NCBI GenBank assembly: GCA_023248735.1
Contig: JAHFDY010000012.1
Span: 1 to 40,843, forward strand
Source of the DNA: Myxococcales bacterium
Lineage (GTDB): Bacteria; Myxococcota_A; Polyangia; Polyangiales; Polyangiaceae
Direction: 5' to 3'
Length of the DNA: 40,843 bases
In this document: piece by piece, positions 24,175-33,289 of the stretch
Layout of the letters: the number at the start of each line of letters is the position of its first letter
Numbering within the stretch: the stretch's first letter is position 1
The notes under the pieces: generated by a model
What the model was told of the DNA's origin: nothing
Seen by the model: only the letters and a program-made list of their open reading frames with translations
Databases searched by the model: none
Made by a program: the position numbers and the translations under genes

Positions 24175-24224
24175 TATTATTGCATATGGGTATGCGCCTG
24201 CGGTCATAGTCAACTTGATTGACT
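24175..24224. promoter_or_regulatory. AT-rich intergenic control region with two inverted repeats
   Basis: In the 226-base space between the divergent CPBP and DoxX-like genes are a -10-like TATTAT (24175-24180), the inverted repeat GCATA-TGGG-TATGC (24182-24195) and the palindrome AGTCAA-CTTGA-TTGACT (24208-24224). The last contains copy 4 of GTCAA-N5-TTGAC and is the best placed copy for a regulatory role. Confidence 0.45.
24209..24223. repeat. Palindrome GTCAA-N5-TTGAC, copy 4
   Basis: GTCAA (24209-24213), CTTGA, TTGAC (24219-24223), extended by one pair to 6-5-6. It is the only copy in a long intergenic control region, 66 bases before the DoxX-like start. Confidence 0.55.
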
Positions 24225-24289
24225 GTGTATGCAGGAAGGGACGCCCACAAGGCTTCAGCGCAAGAACCGATGACGTATTGAGCAACCAG

Positions 24290-24742
24290 ATGACTAAATC
24301 ACATCGCTGGTTACAAATAGTCGCAGGCGGCGTGTTCGTCTTCGCGGGAATCGGCAAGCTGCTGCTGCCACTGCTCATTCCGATCGCAAAGCCTGGAGCA
24401 CCAGACTTTGCTGCGGTGCTCGGTGCCGTTCATGTGCCCTTCCCCGCGCTTGCCGCAATCGCGGTGTGTACGCTCGAGATTGCGGGTGGGCTCGCACTGA
24501 TAGGTAAGCGGCTTGTCCTTCCAGCGTCTTTACTACTTGCAGGCAACATGGGCGGTGCGCTCGTGTCGCTCAGCGTGCCTGCTCACCTCGGGCGCCCAGT
24601 TCAGCTCGGTGGGCTGACGATCGGCAACGAGTGGTGGCGACTGCCACTCGAGCTGGGGTTGGTCGTCGCGCTCTTGGCCATCGCGGCTGGGGAGTTGCAG
24701 CGTTTGCGAGCGGCTGGCAGCTCCTGGAAAGAGAATCTGTGA
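24290..24742 (+). CDS. DoxX-like small membrane protein
   Basis: About 150 residues from the ATG at 24290 (MTKSHRWLQIVAGGVFVFAGIGKLL); the frame is open to 24116, but the extra part has no membrane-protein character and holds the palindromes. Four membrane segments: LQIVAGGVFVFAGIGKLLLP, FPALAAIAVCTLEIAGGLALI, LVLPASLLLAGNMGGALVS and RLPLELGLVVALLAIAAGEL. The first segment with AGIxKLL and the second with E-x-x-GG-x-x-L-I fit the DoxX/DoxD-like family, whose members are thought to act in redox or quinone-linked processes. The next gene is a BAX-inhibitor-1 protein. A 16-bp tandem repeat begins at its stop codon. Confidence 0.78.
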   Translation: MTKSHRWLQIVAGGVFVFAGIGKLLLPLLIPIAKPGAPDFAAVLGAVHVPFPALAAIAVCTLEIAGGLALIGKRLVLPASLLLAGNMGGALVSLSVPAHLGRPVQLGGLTIGNEWWRLPLELGLVVALLAIAAGELQRLRAAGSSWKENL

Positions 24743-24772
24743 AGTCCCAACGCGTAGAAGTCCCAACGCGTA
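24741..24772 (+). repeat. Two tandem copies of a 16-bp sequence between doxX-like and BI-1 genes
   Basis: GAAGTCCCAACGCGTA occurs at 24741-24756 and again at 24757-24772 without a mismatch. The first copy starts within the TGA stop of the DoxX-like gene. It lies 70 bases before the BI-1 start, so it could be a direct-repeat binding site or simply a recent duplication. Confidence 0.8.
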
Positions 24773-24842
24773 CGGGATACGGACATGTGTGCATGGAAAC
24801 TGGCCCCTTTCGCGCCGCGATGACCATGGTTAGGGTGTTCCT

Positions 24843-25535
24843 ATGAACTACGCCACGCAACGACGACCCCTCTCGCAACCGCTCGCGTCCGCAAACGACG
24901 CCCTCTGGGTGACCTATCGCTGGATGTCGCTTGGCCTTGCGGTGACTGCCCTGGTCGCGATGGGCGTCGCGAGTTCTCCTGCGGCGCTTCAAATCGTCGT
25001 GGGCAACCCCATCGTGTTCTACGGCCTTCTATTCGCTCAACTCGGCCTCGTCTTCACGTTTTCTGCCGTTGCGCAGCGTGCAAGCACTGCGGTCACGGCC
25101 GCAATGTTCTTCCTCTATGCGGCGTTGACTGGAGCGACATTCAGCGTGCTCTTTCTCCGCTACACGAGTTCATCGATTGCGGGCGTGTTCTTCGTCACCG
25201 CCGGCGCCTTCGCTGGCCTGTCTGCGGTGGGGCTCTTCACGAAACGCGATTTGAGCGCGATTGGGCGGTTCGCCATCTTCGCGCTGATCGGCGTCATTCT
25301 CGCTTCGGTCCTCAACATCTTCGTGCACAGCACCGGACTCGGCTTTGCGATCAACATCATCGGCGTTGTGCTCTTCGCCGCGCTCACCGCATACGACACG
25401 CAGAAGCTCAAGATGATGTTCGCGAGCGGCGAAGCCCACGCGAATCTTCCACTCGTGGGCGCGCTCACGCTCTATCTCGACTTCATCAACATGTTTCTGT
25501 TCTTGCTCCGCCTTGGCGGCAGCCGTCGCGACTGA
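24843..25535 (+). CDS. BAX inhibitor-1 (YccA/YbhL) family membrane protein
   Basis: 230 residues with seven membrane segments. After a soluble N-terminus (LASANDALWVTYRWMSLG) the spans follow one another, with the family hallmarks TAALTGATF-like YAALTGATFSVLF, FTKRDLSAIGRFAIFALIG, VVLFAALTAYDTQKLK and the end GALTLYLDFINMFLFLLRL. The Asp residues in AYDTQ and LYLDF are those that form the pH-sensing pair of the YetJ-type calcium-leak channel. Family role: inner-membrane ion leak, or interaction with the FtsH protease (YccA). A TTAGGG precedes the ATG. It follows the DoxX-like gene by 100 bases and may share its transcript. Confidence 0.93.
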   Translation: MNYATQRRPLSQPLASANDALWVTYRWMSLGLAVTALVAMGVASSPAALQIVVGNPIVFYGLLFAQLGLVFTFSAVAQRASTAVTAAMFFLYAALTGATFSVLFLRYTSSSIAGVFFVTAGAFAGLSAVGLFTKRDLSAIGRFAIFALIGVILASVLNIFVHSTGLGFAINIIGVVLFAALTAYDTQKLKMMFASGEAHANLPLVGALTLYLDFINMFLFLLRLGGSRRD

Positions 25536-25690
25536 TGAGCACGCCATCGACCGCACGACTTATCGCACCTCGTCGCAGCGAATCTATGATCGGGACTGCC
25601 GATTCTGAAGAGCGCAGTGGAATGCTCGTCTAACCTCTTCTACAGGCCGCTTTTGCGTCAGACGCGTGGGCGTGCCCCGGAGGGCTGGAC

Positions 25691-26380
25691 ATGATGGTTT
25701 GCAAATGGATCGCCGCGTTTGGACTCGCCGCTGTCGGCGTAGTGATGCTCCCGACTGACGCGCACGCTGATTCTTGGTGCTGGAGCAGCAGCGGTGCCAA
25801 TGGCCGCGTGTACACCCGAAAGCTAGCGTACGACGCGTGGGTCAAAGGCAAAGGCGCGGGCCTAGGCGCGACCCCAAGAGGAAAGCCGCTCCTGCCCATC
25901 ACGGTCGACAGCAAATCCCCTCAGGTAGGCGCCCACTACATTGGCAGCTTCAGCGATAGTAAGCTCCCAGAGGCTCCCTACTGGGCGGGTGAAAGGGGCA
26001 ACGTTATCTTCGCGCTTTCGAAGGAGAAGGACCTCACGTCATACGCCATCTCAAACCGACTCGGGTTCGCAGATCGGCTCGGCGTAAAGGTGCATATTTG
26101 CGTCTACAAAACGCCTCGGTCGAGAACCGACACGAACCCGTGGGACTGGATCGAAGAGGTCAACCGCTCCTCGCTCACCGAACCTGACGTCAATGCGCCA
26201 TCCGCTTCGCTCGTCATCGCCGGACCGGCGGTGGTCGGCACAACGCGCGCCGCTTCAGTTACTAAGATGGGCCACGGCGAGTTCGCGGTAGCCTTCGTCA
26301 TCCGTGACAGCATGAACTTCAGCGGGCAATTCAAGTTGAACATCACCGCGAAACGCATTCCGAAAGCGGACGACGAGTAA
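25691..26380 (+). CDS. Exported protein of unknown function
   Basis: 229 residues; the start at 25691 has a strong ribosome site (GGAGGG, 25679-25684). Signal peptide MMVCKWIAAFGLAAVGVVMLPTDAHA, probably cut before DSWCW. The mature part is a mostly beta protein with two cysteines (C in DSWCWSS and in KVHICVYKT) and ends KLNITAKRIPKADDE. The segments TSYAISNRLGFADRLGV and GHGEFAVAFVIRDSMNFSG do not match any family I know. A periplasmic or secreted place is likely. It stands alone, 155 bases from BI-1 and converging with nadB, 21 bases apart. Confidence 0.75.
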   Translation: MMVCKWIAAFGLAAVGVVMLPTDAHADSWCWSSSGANGRVYTRKLAYDAWVKGKGAGLGATPRGKPLLPITVDSKSPQVGAHYIGSFSDSKLPEAPYWAGERGNVIFALSKEKDLTSYAISNRLGFADRLGVKVHICVYKTPRSRTDTNPWDWIEEVNRSSLTEPDVNAPSASLVIAGPAVVGTTRAASVTKMGHGEFAVAFVIRDSMNFSGQFKLNITAKRIPKADDE

Positions 26381-26401
26381 GGTTGTTCGTCAACTATCTT
26401 G

Positions 26402-28000
26402 TCATGATGCCAAGTGAGCAGGCACGCCTCGCCGAACGACGGTGTCACGTGCAAGCCGCGGATCGGCCTCTGGGTAATCGATTGTGGTGTGGAGCCCACG
26501 ACTCTCTTTTCGAGCCGACGCGCATTCGACAATGAGCTGCGCAACCGTCGCAATGTTTCGTAGCTCGAGCAAATCTCTCGTGACGAAGTAGCGCCAGTAG
26601 TACTCCGCTATCTCTTCCTGGAGGAGCGCGATGCGACGTCCCGCTCGCCTTAAGCGCGAGTTCGACCGAACGATGCCGACGTAGTTCCACATCGTGCGCC
26701 GGAGCTCGTCCCAGTTCTGCGTGATGACGACCGCATCGTCGCTCGGCACAGCTTCACCGACCTGCCACTCCGGTACCTCCGGAAACGGCGTATCGCGATC
26801 GATCGCTCGAAGCGCAACGGCAGCACGATGCGCAAAGACCAAGCCCTCGAGGAGGGAATTAGACGCGAGGCGGTTGGCCCCGTGAAGCCCCGTGCAACTC
26901 ACCTCGCCAATCGCCCAGAGTCCTGGAATTGAACTGCGACCATCGAGGTCGGTTGTTACGCCACCGCACATATAGTGCGCCGCTGGCACGACCGGGATCG
27001 CCTGCTTCGCAATGTCGATTCCGTACTTCATGCATTGTGCATAGATGCCTGGAAACCGTTCCTCGAGGAACGCGCGAGGATGGTGGGTAATGTCGAGCAA
27101 AACGTAATCAGCGCCGCTACGTTTCATCTCGAAGTCAATCGCGCGTGCGACGACATCGCGTGGCGCGAGCTCGAGTCGGCTGTCGTGTTTTTCCATAAAG
27201 CGGACGCCGTCCTGTGTGAGCAGCTTCGCGCCTTCTCCTCGCAACGCCTCCGTAATCAAGAAGCTCTTGGCTTGCGGGTGAAAGAGGCACGTTGGATGAA
27301 ACTGGTAAAATTCCATGTTTGCGATTTCAGCGCCGGCGCGAAATGCCATCGCGATGCCATCACCAGACGCCACATCAGGATTGGACGTGTAGAGGTAGAC
27401 CTTCCCCGCGCCACCGGTCGCGAGGACCGTCGCACGCGCGAGGAGCGTGTCGACCTTGCCCGATCGTTCATCGAGCACATAAGCCCCGGCGCAAACTTCC
27501 GGTCCGCCGAACTTTGCGAGCGTGATCAGGTCGATCGCCATCTGGTGTTCGAGCACCTCGATGCTCGGAGTCTGCGCGACGCGTTCGAGGAGCGCGCGCT
27601 CGACCTCGCGCCCAGTCATGTCGCCTGCGTGCGCGATGCGCCTCGCGCTGTGACCGCCTTCGAGGTGAAGATCCAATTCGTCACTTCGCTCGATCACATC
27701 GAACTTCGCACCGAGCGCTTGTAGCTGCTCGATACGTGCGGGTCCTTCCTGTACGCACAATTCGACCGCACGTTGGTGACAGAGACCGGCCCCCGCCACG
27801 ACGGTGTCTTTCACGTGCGCTGCGAACGAGTCGTGCTCATCGAGAACCGCCGCGATGCCACCCTGCGCATACTTGGTGTTCGACTCATCGCGCGCACGCT
27901 TCGTCACCACGATCACGCGTCCAACATTGGCCGCCTCGAGCGCGAACGTCAGCCCGGCGACACCGCTGCCCAACACCAGAAAGTCACATTGCTTGACCAT
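26402..28000 (-). CDS. nadB: L-aspartate oxidase NadB
   Basis: 532 residues from the ATG at 28000 (MVKQCDFLVLGSGVAGL), chosen because the FAD dinucleotide motif GSGVAG (11-16) must be near the N-terminus; a GGTGGGAT ribosome site precedes it, and the longer open frame upstream is non-coding. Further motifs are KYAQGGIAAVL, the substrate region EGGHSARRIAHAGDMTG, MEFYQFHPTCLF, YMCGGVTTDLDGRSSIPGLW and EVSCTGLHGANRLASNSLLE. The C-terminal helical domain (WNYVGIVRSNSRLRRA) is complete. It oxidises L-aspartate to iminoaspartate, the first step of de novo NAD synthesis in bacteria, in the cytoplasm. nadA and nadC are not in the window. It diverges from the DUF1549-like gene. Confidence 0.95.
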   Translation of the reverse strand: MVKQCDFLVLGSGVAGLTFALEAANVGRVIVVTKRARDESNTKYAQGGIAAVLDEHDSFAAHVKDTVVAGAGLCHQRAVELCVQEGPARIEQLQALGAKFDVIERSDELDLHLEGGHSARRIAHAGDMTGREVERALLERVAQTPSIEVLEHQMAIDLITLAKFGGPEVCAGAYVLDERSGKVDTLLARATVLATGGAGKVYLYTSNPDVASGDGIAMAFRAGAEIANMEFYQFHPTCLFHPQAKSFLITEALRGEGAKLLTQDGVRFMEKHDSRLELAPRDVVARAIDFEMKRSGADYVLLDITHHPRAFLEERFPGIYAQCMKYGIDIAKQAIPVVPAAHYMCGGVTTDLDGRSSIPGLWAIGEVSCTGLHGANRLASNSLLEGLVFAHRAAVALRAIDRDTPFPEVPEWQVGEAVPSDDAVVITQNWDELRRTMWNYVGIVRSNSRLRRAGRRIALLQEEIAEYYWRYFVTRDLLELRNIATVAQLIVECASARKESRGLHTTIDYPEADPRLARDTVVRRGVPAHLAS

Positions 28001-28164
28001 TGATCCCACCTGATTCGCGACACGTTCATGTGAAAATGCGCACACCAAAGGCGCGCTATTGGTTCCCAAAAGAGACTCGAACGGCCTCAATACTATGACA
28101 GGGTCGAGACAGGGGGGTGACTCGAGAGATACGGTGGACGAGCCGCTGATCACACGAGGAACCA

Positions 28165-30051
28165 ATGCGATCAAATATTGCGGCGTTTGCCGCGTGTCTC
28201 TGCCTGACGCCACTGTCAGCTCAAGCAGACCGTTCGCTGTCAGAGTACCGGTACTTTCGGTCGTTGAGCGTCGACCTTCAGGGCCGCATCCCGAGCGTCG
28301 ATGACGTAGCGGCGTTTGAGGACTCAAAGTTCGACACCGACGCGTGGATCGATGCGCGGCTCGCGGGTACCGCTTACGCACAACGCGTCAGGCAAATCTA
28401 CATGGACCTGTTGCGGCTTGAAGTGCCGAGCACTTTCGGTTTCGTGCGCTCAATGGCCGTGCTCAGACGCAATGAGATCCTCCGCGCTGACGGCTCAACC
28501 GTATATGTCTACTTCCGCAACGGACAGCGACGCCAAAATGTAGCGACGGACGGTACATTTTGCCTCGCGCAAGCCGACACCGGACAGATGTACCCTCGGA
28601 TCGGCCCGGCCGTTGGTACGGCAAAAGGGATCAGTGACGCCGCATTGAACGCGGCAACCGTCCTGGTGAAGCCCTGGTGGCTCTATCGCGACTACACCGC
28701 CGCAAATCCGACCGACCGCTACGACGCGACAACTTGGGCGACGAAGTATCCACAGTTTCGACCCGTTGACACGGTGCTGGTCGAGAAAAACGGCCAGCCC
28801 ACCACTTCCGTGCGCATCTGCAAGGAAGAGGCTCAGACGCCCGTAACGGGTACCGTCTACAAGACCGGCCGCACGAGCAACACGACCCCGGCCGATCGCC
28901 TCGTGCCACTTCCTGGTGACACTGCATTCGCCCGCGACAGCGGCGGAAAGGCGATCGCGTGCGGATCCGATACGGCTGCGTTTTACGCTGCCGATTGTGG
29001 CTGTGGACCAGGCCTCGAACGATGCCATCCCGGCAATGCGAACAACAACGACCCGGCGGCGTTCGTTTTGCCCACGCGTTCGCCTCTTGGGTTCGAGGCA
29101 CCGTTCGATGCAACGAATGCGCAGCAGTCGCAATGGTCGCGCTTCTGGTGGTCTGAAGAGGCGAAGCACTTCATCGACTCCGTCGTCCTAGAGGATCGCG
29201 ACTTTCGGGATCTTCTCACGGGACGCGAAGACTGGGTCAACGGACCGATTGCGCACTTCTACAAACAGATCCAAGGCGCAACGTGTTGCGACAACGGCGT
29301 CTACTTTGGGCTGACGGAGCAGAAGCCCCTCTTTGACACCACCGCAGTCCCCAGCGACCTCTTGCCCCACGACACGACGGCTTGGCGCGCGGTCGCGGAT
29401 CGCGGCAACCTTGCATCGGGCATTCTCACGATGCCGGTGTTTCTCACCAAGTACGGCTCGCGCCGAGCTCGTGCTCACGTGCTCTACAACGCTTTCTTGT
29501 GCAAGCAATTCGTCGCCGAGAGCGTGGAGCTGACACCATCGACCGAACCCGACCTCACCAAACGTTCGGGATGCTCAACGTGCCACTCGACCCTCGAACC
29601 GCTATCGGCCTACTTCGCCAGAGTGCGTGAATCCGATTGGCTCTACCTGCCGGAAAGTAACTTTCCTACCGTCGAGACGAAGATGTGCAACAAAACGTCG
29701 CTCAACATCACCTGTCGTTCCTTCTACGACCCGGCGTTCTCGAGCGAATCCGGCGCCAAACTCTATGGTGCATACTCATCGGCAGAAAACACAGCCGCTG
29801 GACCAAAAGGGATGGGCGAATACATCGTCAAGCACCCTGACTATGCGTCTTGCGTCGTCAACCAAGTCGCCAGTTCGCTCCTCGGTCGTGCTTTGAACGA
29901 AGACGACAAGGCTCGAAAGGACTCGTGGGCCAGCGACCTCGTAAGTTCGGGGTACCGCATGCGAAGCCTCGTACGGTCGATCGTCAAGAGCGACGCCTAT
30001 CGCACTTCAAACAACCTTTCATCGAGCGAGTGGCGTGGTGACGCACAATGA
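28165..30051 (+). CDS. Exported DUF1549/DUF1588-like protein with one c-type heme site (copy A1)
   Basis: 628 residues. Signal peptide MRSNIAAFAACLCLTPLSAQA; ribosome site GAGGAA before the ATG. N-terminal domain (about 25-90) YRYFRSLSVDLQGRIPSVDDV ... WIDARLAGTAYAQRVRQIYMDLL is the DUF1549-like start found in planctomycete and myxobacterial cytochromes. A Cys-rich centre (CGCGPGLERCHPG, 278-290; TCCDNG) follows. The second half holds GILTMPVFLTKYGSRRARAHVLYNAFLC (DUF1588-like), the heme-binding CSTCH (470-474) and a DUF1585-like end, MRSLVRSIVKSDAYR. These families are usually encoded beside DUF1501 proteins; their biochemical role is unknown. The protein probably binds one heme c in the periplasm. 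It is the first gene of a five-gene row; a paralogue, about 80% identical by eye, is encoded at 33290. Confidence 0.85.
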   Translation: MRSNIAAFAACLCLTPLSAQADRSLSEYRYFRSLSVDLQGRIPSVDDVAAFEDSKFDTDAWIDARLAGTAYAQRVRQIYMDLLRLEVPSTFGFVRSMAVLRRNEILRADGSTVYVYFRNGQRRQNVATDGTFCLAQADTGQMYPRIGPAVGTAKGISDAALNAATVLVKPWWLYRDYTAANPTDRYDATTWATKYPQFRPVDTVLVEKNGQPTTSVRICKEEAQTPVTGTVYKTGRTSNTTPADRLVPLPGDTAFARDSGGKAIACGSDTAAFYAADCGCGPGLERCHPGNANNNDPAAFVLPTRSPLGFEAPFDATNAQQSQWSRFWWSEEAKHFIDSVVLEDRDFRDLLTGREDWVNGPIAHFYKQIQGATCCDNGVYFGLTEQKPLFDTTAVPSDLLPHDTTAWRAVADRGNLASGILTMPVFLTKYGSRRARAHVLYNAFLCKQFVAESVELTPSTEPDLTKRSGCSTCHSTLEPLSAYFARVRESDWLYLPESNFPTVETKMCNKTSLNITCRSFYDPAFSSESGAKLYGAYSSAENTAAGPKGMGEYIVKHPDYASCVVNQVASSLLGRALNEDDKARKDSWASDLVSSGYRMRSLVRSIVKSDAYRTSNNLSSSEWRGDAQ

Positions 30052-30755
30052 GAAATACAATCGCCTGTAGTTTCTTCTTCGCGGTGCTGATCGAATCGGG
30101 CTGCACCAAGACGCCCGAGCCAACGAAGGCGGTGGCCGTTTCCGGCAAGGTGGAAGACTTGCCTGGGCACGAATCGCTACGCGTCGACAATTCCCACAAG
30201 GAGGGGCCGCGAACGCTTTCGGCAGAAAGTTACATTCGCAGTTACCTTTTTCTCTTCGGTGGCCTTTCGCCAATCGATTCGCAAACGGCGCTACGCGGCA
30301 GCGGCGCGACCGTTGACACCACCCTCTTCGACACGTGGAGCGACTACCTCGGTGCGCTCGGCATGCCCGACTACCGTGAAGACATCGCACGGTCGAGTCA
30401 GACCAACGCGCTCATGATCGCGGCGTTCGAGCGCATCGGCGTGGCGTTATGTGATCGCGCGGCAGAACACGACCTGAAAAACGGCGCGACGCCAGCAACG
30501 GTCTTCACCTTCAAAAAGACTGCCGCACTGCCGACGCGCGCCGAGTTCGACGAACGATTCGACGGCCTCCACCGGCGTTTCCTTGGCTACCCGGCCAAGC
30601 TTGCTCCGACCGATCGCAGCTCGCGATTTTTCACGCTCTTGACCAACGCGTCGGGAGCAACCACCGACCCCACCATCAGGCTCACCGGCCAGGATGCTGG
30701 TTGGACAGCCGTCTGTTACGGCCTCATTCGACACCCGGAATTCCACCTTTATTAA
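30048..30755 (+). CDS. Lipoprotein of the DUF1501 cluster
   Basis: 235 residues with a lipoprotein signal (MRNTIACSFFFAVLIESGC, cysteine 19). A short linker leads to a helical domain: SAESYIRSYLFLFGGLSP, FDTWSDYLGALGMPDYREDIAR, ALMIAAFERIGVALCDRAAEHDL, TRAEFDERFDGLHRRFLGYP, ending WTAVCYGLIRHPEFHLY. The last segment resembles the end of DUF1585/DUF1553-type proteins (the x-C-x-x-L-x-x-H-P-x-F motif), so it may be a small relative of its neighbours without the heme site. The ATG overlaps the stop of the A1 gene (ATGA) and the DUF1501 gene begins 12 bases after it, so an operon is nearly certain. Likely membrane-anchored partner of the complex. Confidence 0.8.
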   Translation: MRNTIACSFFFAVLIESGCTKTPEPTKAVAVSGKVEDLPGHESLRVDNSHKEGPRTLSAESYIRSYLFLFGGLSPIDSQTALRGSGATVDTTLFDTWSDYLGALGMPDYREDIARSSQTNALMIAAFERIGVALCDRAAEHDLKNGATPATVFTFKKTAALPTRAEFDERFDGLHRRFLGYPAKLAPTDRSSRFFTLLTNASGATTDPTIRLTGQDAGWTAVCYGLIRHPEFHLY

Positions 30756-30767
30756 GTCGAGGCAAAA

Positions 30768-32111
30768 GTGAACACAAGACGATCTCTTTTGCAATTTCTC
30801 GGCGGCTCACTCGCAGCGTCGTTCGTTCCGTGGCGTGCCCTCGCAGATGGAACGGTCGCGACCTCTGAAGACTTCTTCATCTTCATCCATGCATCTGGCG
30901 GATGGGACGTCATGCTCTCCACCGACCCGCGCAACACACGGACCGGACTCATCGAGCCACCCAGCACTGGCAACATGACCAAAACCGGTATCCGACTGTG
31001 GACCGACGCCCCTCTCGGAGACGGCACGTCGAGTTTTCAACCCGTGCAGCCCAAGGGCAGCAACATTGTCTTCGGGCCTGCGATTGGCAACATGGCCAAC
31101 TACGCAAGCCGCATGACCCTGTTCAACGGTCTCGCCATGAACACCGTCAGCCATCCTGATGGCACGATCTTCGCGGCGACCGGTCGACACCTCGCGGGCG
31201 GACGCGTTCCGGCTTCCAGCGTCGACACGATTATCGCAAGCGAACTAGGCACCTCGCAGCTCTTGCCCGTCGTATCGATTCGCTTCCCATCCTATGCGAT
31301 CGACGGCATCGATCCGCGCGCGATTCCGCTCAAGGTCGATTCGATAGGTGCCATTGGCAGGGTGCTCACGCGATCGACGAAATACTCGAGCGCCGCTTCG
31401 CGCGACGCTGTGACGCTCATGCTGAGCGAGGAGGCAAGAGACCTCGCAAAAGAGGCATTCTATCCGGAGCCGCAACAGAACTTCGGGCTGCAGCTCGACG
31501 CCTTGCGTGGAATCTTGGCTGGCAACCTGAAGGATGCATTCACCGACGCGACGCTCAAGGCCAAGTATCCGAGCTTTAGCTACACCGGCAATAGCCAATC
31601 CGTCGGCGCCATCAATTCGGCTTTCGCGCTTGAAGCCATGCAGCGCAACATTTTGCGATGCGCCAGCTTTACCTTCAGCGGCTTTGACACTCACACGACA
31701 AACTACGATGACCACGCTGCATCTCAGCAAGACATGTTCGACACCATCGCAGAGTTCATCAAGCAACTTGACACCATTCCGCACCCCACAAAGACCGGAA
31801 AAAAACTCGCCGATCACACGCACGTCTTGATCATCAGCGAGTTCTGCCGCACGCCTCAAATCAACATACTCGGCGGACGCGATCACTATCCGAACAACAG
31901 CGCGATCATCGTCTCGCCTAAGTTCAAAGGAAACACTGTCATCGGCAGCTCCGACAAAGACCAACTCCTTCCTGTGGCGTCACGGGCCTTCGCCAGCGGA
32001 ACGAGGGCGCCTGCTCCCCCCGACATTCTTTCGACACTCTTGTCGTCAGCTGGAATCGAGCCGAGCACTTTTGTGCGGGATGGCGAAGTCATGAAAGAGG
32101 TCCTCGTATGA
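30768..32111 (+). CDS. DUF1501 family exported protein
   Basis: 447 residues, starting with GTG. The N-terminus MNTRRSLLQFLGGSLAASFV looks like a twin-arginine export signal, the rule in DUF1501. Family signatures: FIHASGGWDVMLSTDPR (about 40-55), NGLAMNTVSHPDGTIFAATGRHL, FSGFDTHT (D307, H309), HVLIISEFCRTP (357-363 for SEFCRTP) and GRDHYPN (370-376). The DTH/EF-RTP/GRDH set corresponds to the metal- and substrate-site positions of the alkaline-phosphatase/sulfatase superfamily to which DUF1501 belongs, but no substrate is established. It usually works with DUF1549/1553 or DUF1588-type cytochromes, as here. Its stop overlaps the next gene by ATGA. Confidence 0.9.
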   Translation: MNTRRSLLQFLGGSLAASFVPWRALADGTVATSEDFFIFIHASGGWDVMLSTDPRNTRTGLIEPPSTGNMTKTGIRLWTDAPLGDGTSSFQPVQPKGSNIVFGPAIGNMANYASRMTLFNGLAMNTVSHPDGTIFAATGRHLAGGRVPASSVDTIIASELGTSQLLPVVSIRFPSYAIDGIDPRAIPLKVDSIGAIGRVLTRSTKYSSAASRDAVTLMLSEEARDLAKEAFYPEPQQNFGLQLDALRGILAGNLKDAFTDATLKAKYPSFSYTGNSQSVGAINSAFALEAMQRNILRCASFTFSGFDTHTTNYDDHAASQQDMFDTIAEFIKQLDTIPHPTKTGKKLADHTHVLIISEFCRTPQINILGGRDHYPNNSAIIVSPKFKGNTVIGSSDKDQLLPVASRAFASGTRAPAPPDILSTLLSSAGIEPSTFVRDGEVMKEVLV

Positions 32112-33256
32112 GGCAGGCGTTTCAACTTGTCGCCGCAGTCGTGATCCTGGGATGCGGAAGTGCGTCTGCGCCAACCCCGACGCTCAATACAGAAACTCTC
32201 TCCCTAGAAGCCGTGGCGTGGACTTCCGTTCCATGGTCCACGCCGATTTCGTTCGTGCACGAAACATCGAGTGGCGTGGCGCTCTGCACGAGTGAGAGCC
32301 TCGTCCTCATCGCCGGAGGGGTCGTCGCCAATCGCACGTCGGAGGGCAAGGCATGCGAGAGCGGGGCGCGCGTCCCCGCATCAGAAGGAACGGGCCAATG
32401 GGACATTGTCGTTGCGGGGGGCAGCATTCTTCGCCTTGGCGACGATGGCACGACGGAAGCCGTGTCAGAACGCTACGGGCTCGAAGCGAAGAAGGTCACG
32501 CGCGTCGTATCCATTGACGCCGATCAATTCGCTTTTCAATACGACACTGGCTTTGCGATCGTAAACAAGGGCGAAGCCAGACAGTTCGCCCAAGCGGGTC
32601 TCACATCAATCGCCGCCGCAAACGGAAAGTTCGGTTACTTGACGAACGACGCCGCGCGCGTACTCGACACAAAGACGAACGGGCTCTCCGCGTATCCTGT
32701 TGCCGATGCGAAGGGCATCTCGTTCGACGCGAGCAATCGACTCGTCGTAACCACTGCGGCGGCCATTTATCGCGAGGACGGCGACTCACTGGTTCCGCTT
32801 GCCGATGGTCAAACATATCTATCGGCCCCGGCGTCTGCGGGCGGGAAGGTCTGGATCATCGAGGGAGCCGAGCTCATTTTGCTTGAGGACGATCACGTCT
32901 TCAAGACATCGGGGCTTGCGTTGAGCGCAGGCGCGACCATCTTTGGATCCTCCACCGGCGACGTTTGGCTAAGCAGACCCTCGGGTGTTGCGCGGCTTCG
33001 CCACGGCGCATCGGGCAACGCGCTCGAGCAAAAGTGGCAGACCGATGTGCAACCCATCTATGCGAGCGTGTGTTCGGCGTGCCACGGCCCGACGGGCAGC
33101 GCGCAAATAGACCTATCGAATTACAACAGCTGGGTCTCGCGCAAGGCTGCGCTCAACGACCGAATCGTGGTCAAGGGCGACATGCCACCAAAAGGGGTCA
33201 CGCTCTCCGCGGAGGACCGCGCAAAACTGTCCGCGTTTATCGGCTCGACGCCTTGA
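32108..33256 (+). CDS. Lipoprotein with propeller-like N-terminus and C-terminal cytochrome c domain
   Basis: 382 residues. Lipoprotein signal MRQAFQLVAAVVILGC (cysteine 16). Residues about 30-300 are short beta repeats (GVALCTSESLVLIAGGVVA; DIVVAGGSILRLGDDG; TAAAIYREDGDSLVPLADG; GKVWIIEGAELILLEDDHV), like a beta-propeller. Residues 310-382 are a class I cytochrome c domain: heme motif C322-S-A-C325-H326 and a likely distal ligand M359 in GDMPPKG. It thus carries one low-potential or medium-potential heme and would pass electrons at the membrane surface. It overlaps the DUF1501 gene by ATGA and is followed after 33 bases by the A2 gene. It is a strong hint that the cluster is a redox system rather than a simple hydrolase. 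Confidence 0.85.
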   Translation: MRQAFQLVAAVVILGCGSASAPTPTLNTETLSLEAVAWTSVPWSTPISFVHETSSGVALCTSESLVLIAGGVVANRTSEGKACESGARVPASEGTGQWDIVVAGGSILRLGDDGTTEAVSERYGLEAKKVTRVVSIDADQFAFQYDTGFAIVNKGEARQFAQAGLTSIAAANGKFGYLTNDAARVLDTKTNGLSAYPVADAKGISFDASNRLVVTTAAAIYREDGDSLVPLADGQTYLSAPASAGGKVWIIEGAELILLEDDHVFKTSGLALSAGATIFGSSTGDVWLSRPSGVARLRHGASGNALEQKWQTDVQPIYASVCSACHGPTGSAQIDLSNYNSWVSRKAALNDRIVVKGDMPPKGVTLSAEDRAKLSAFIGSTP

Positions 33257-33289
33257 GCGACGTTGCTCCGTCAGGTGTACACTCAACGA

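Noticed and set aside
28001-28381. Longer start for nadB
   Set aside because: FAD-binding motif must be near the N-terminus and a ribosome site precedes 28000; the extension overlaps the divergent A1 gene and its signal peptide.
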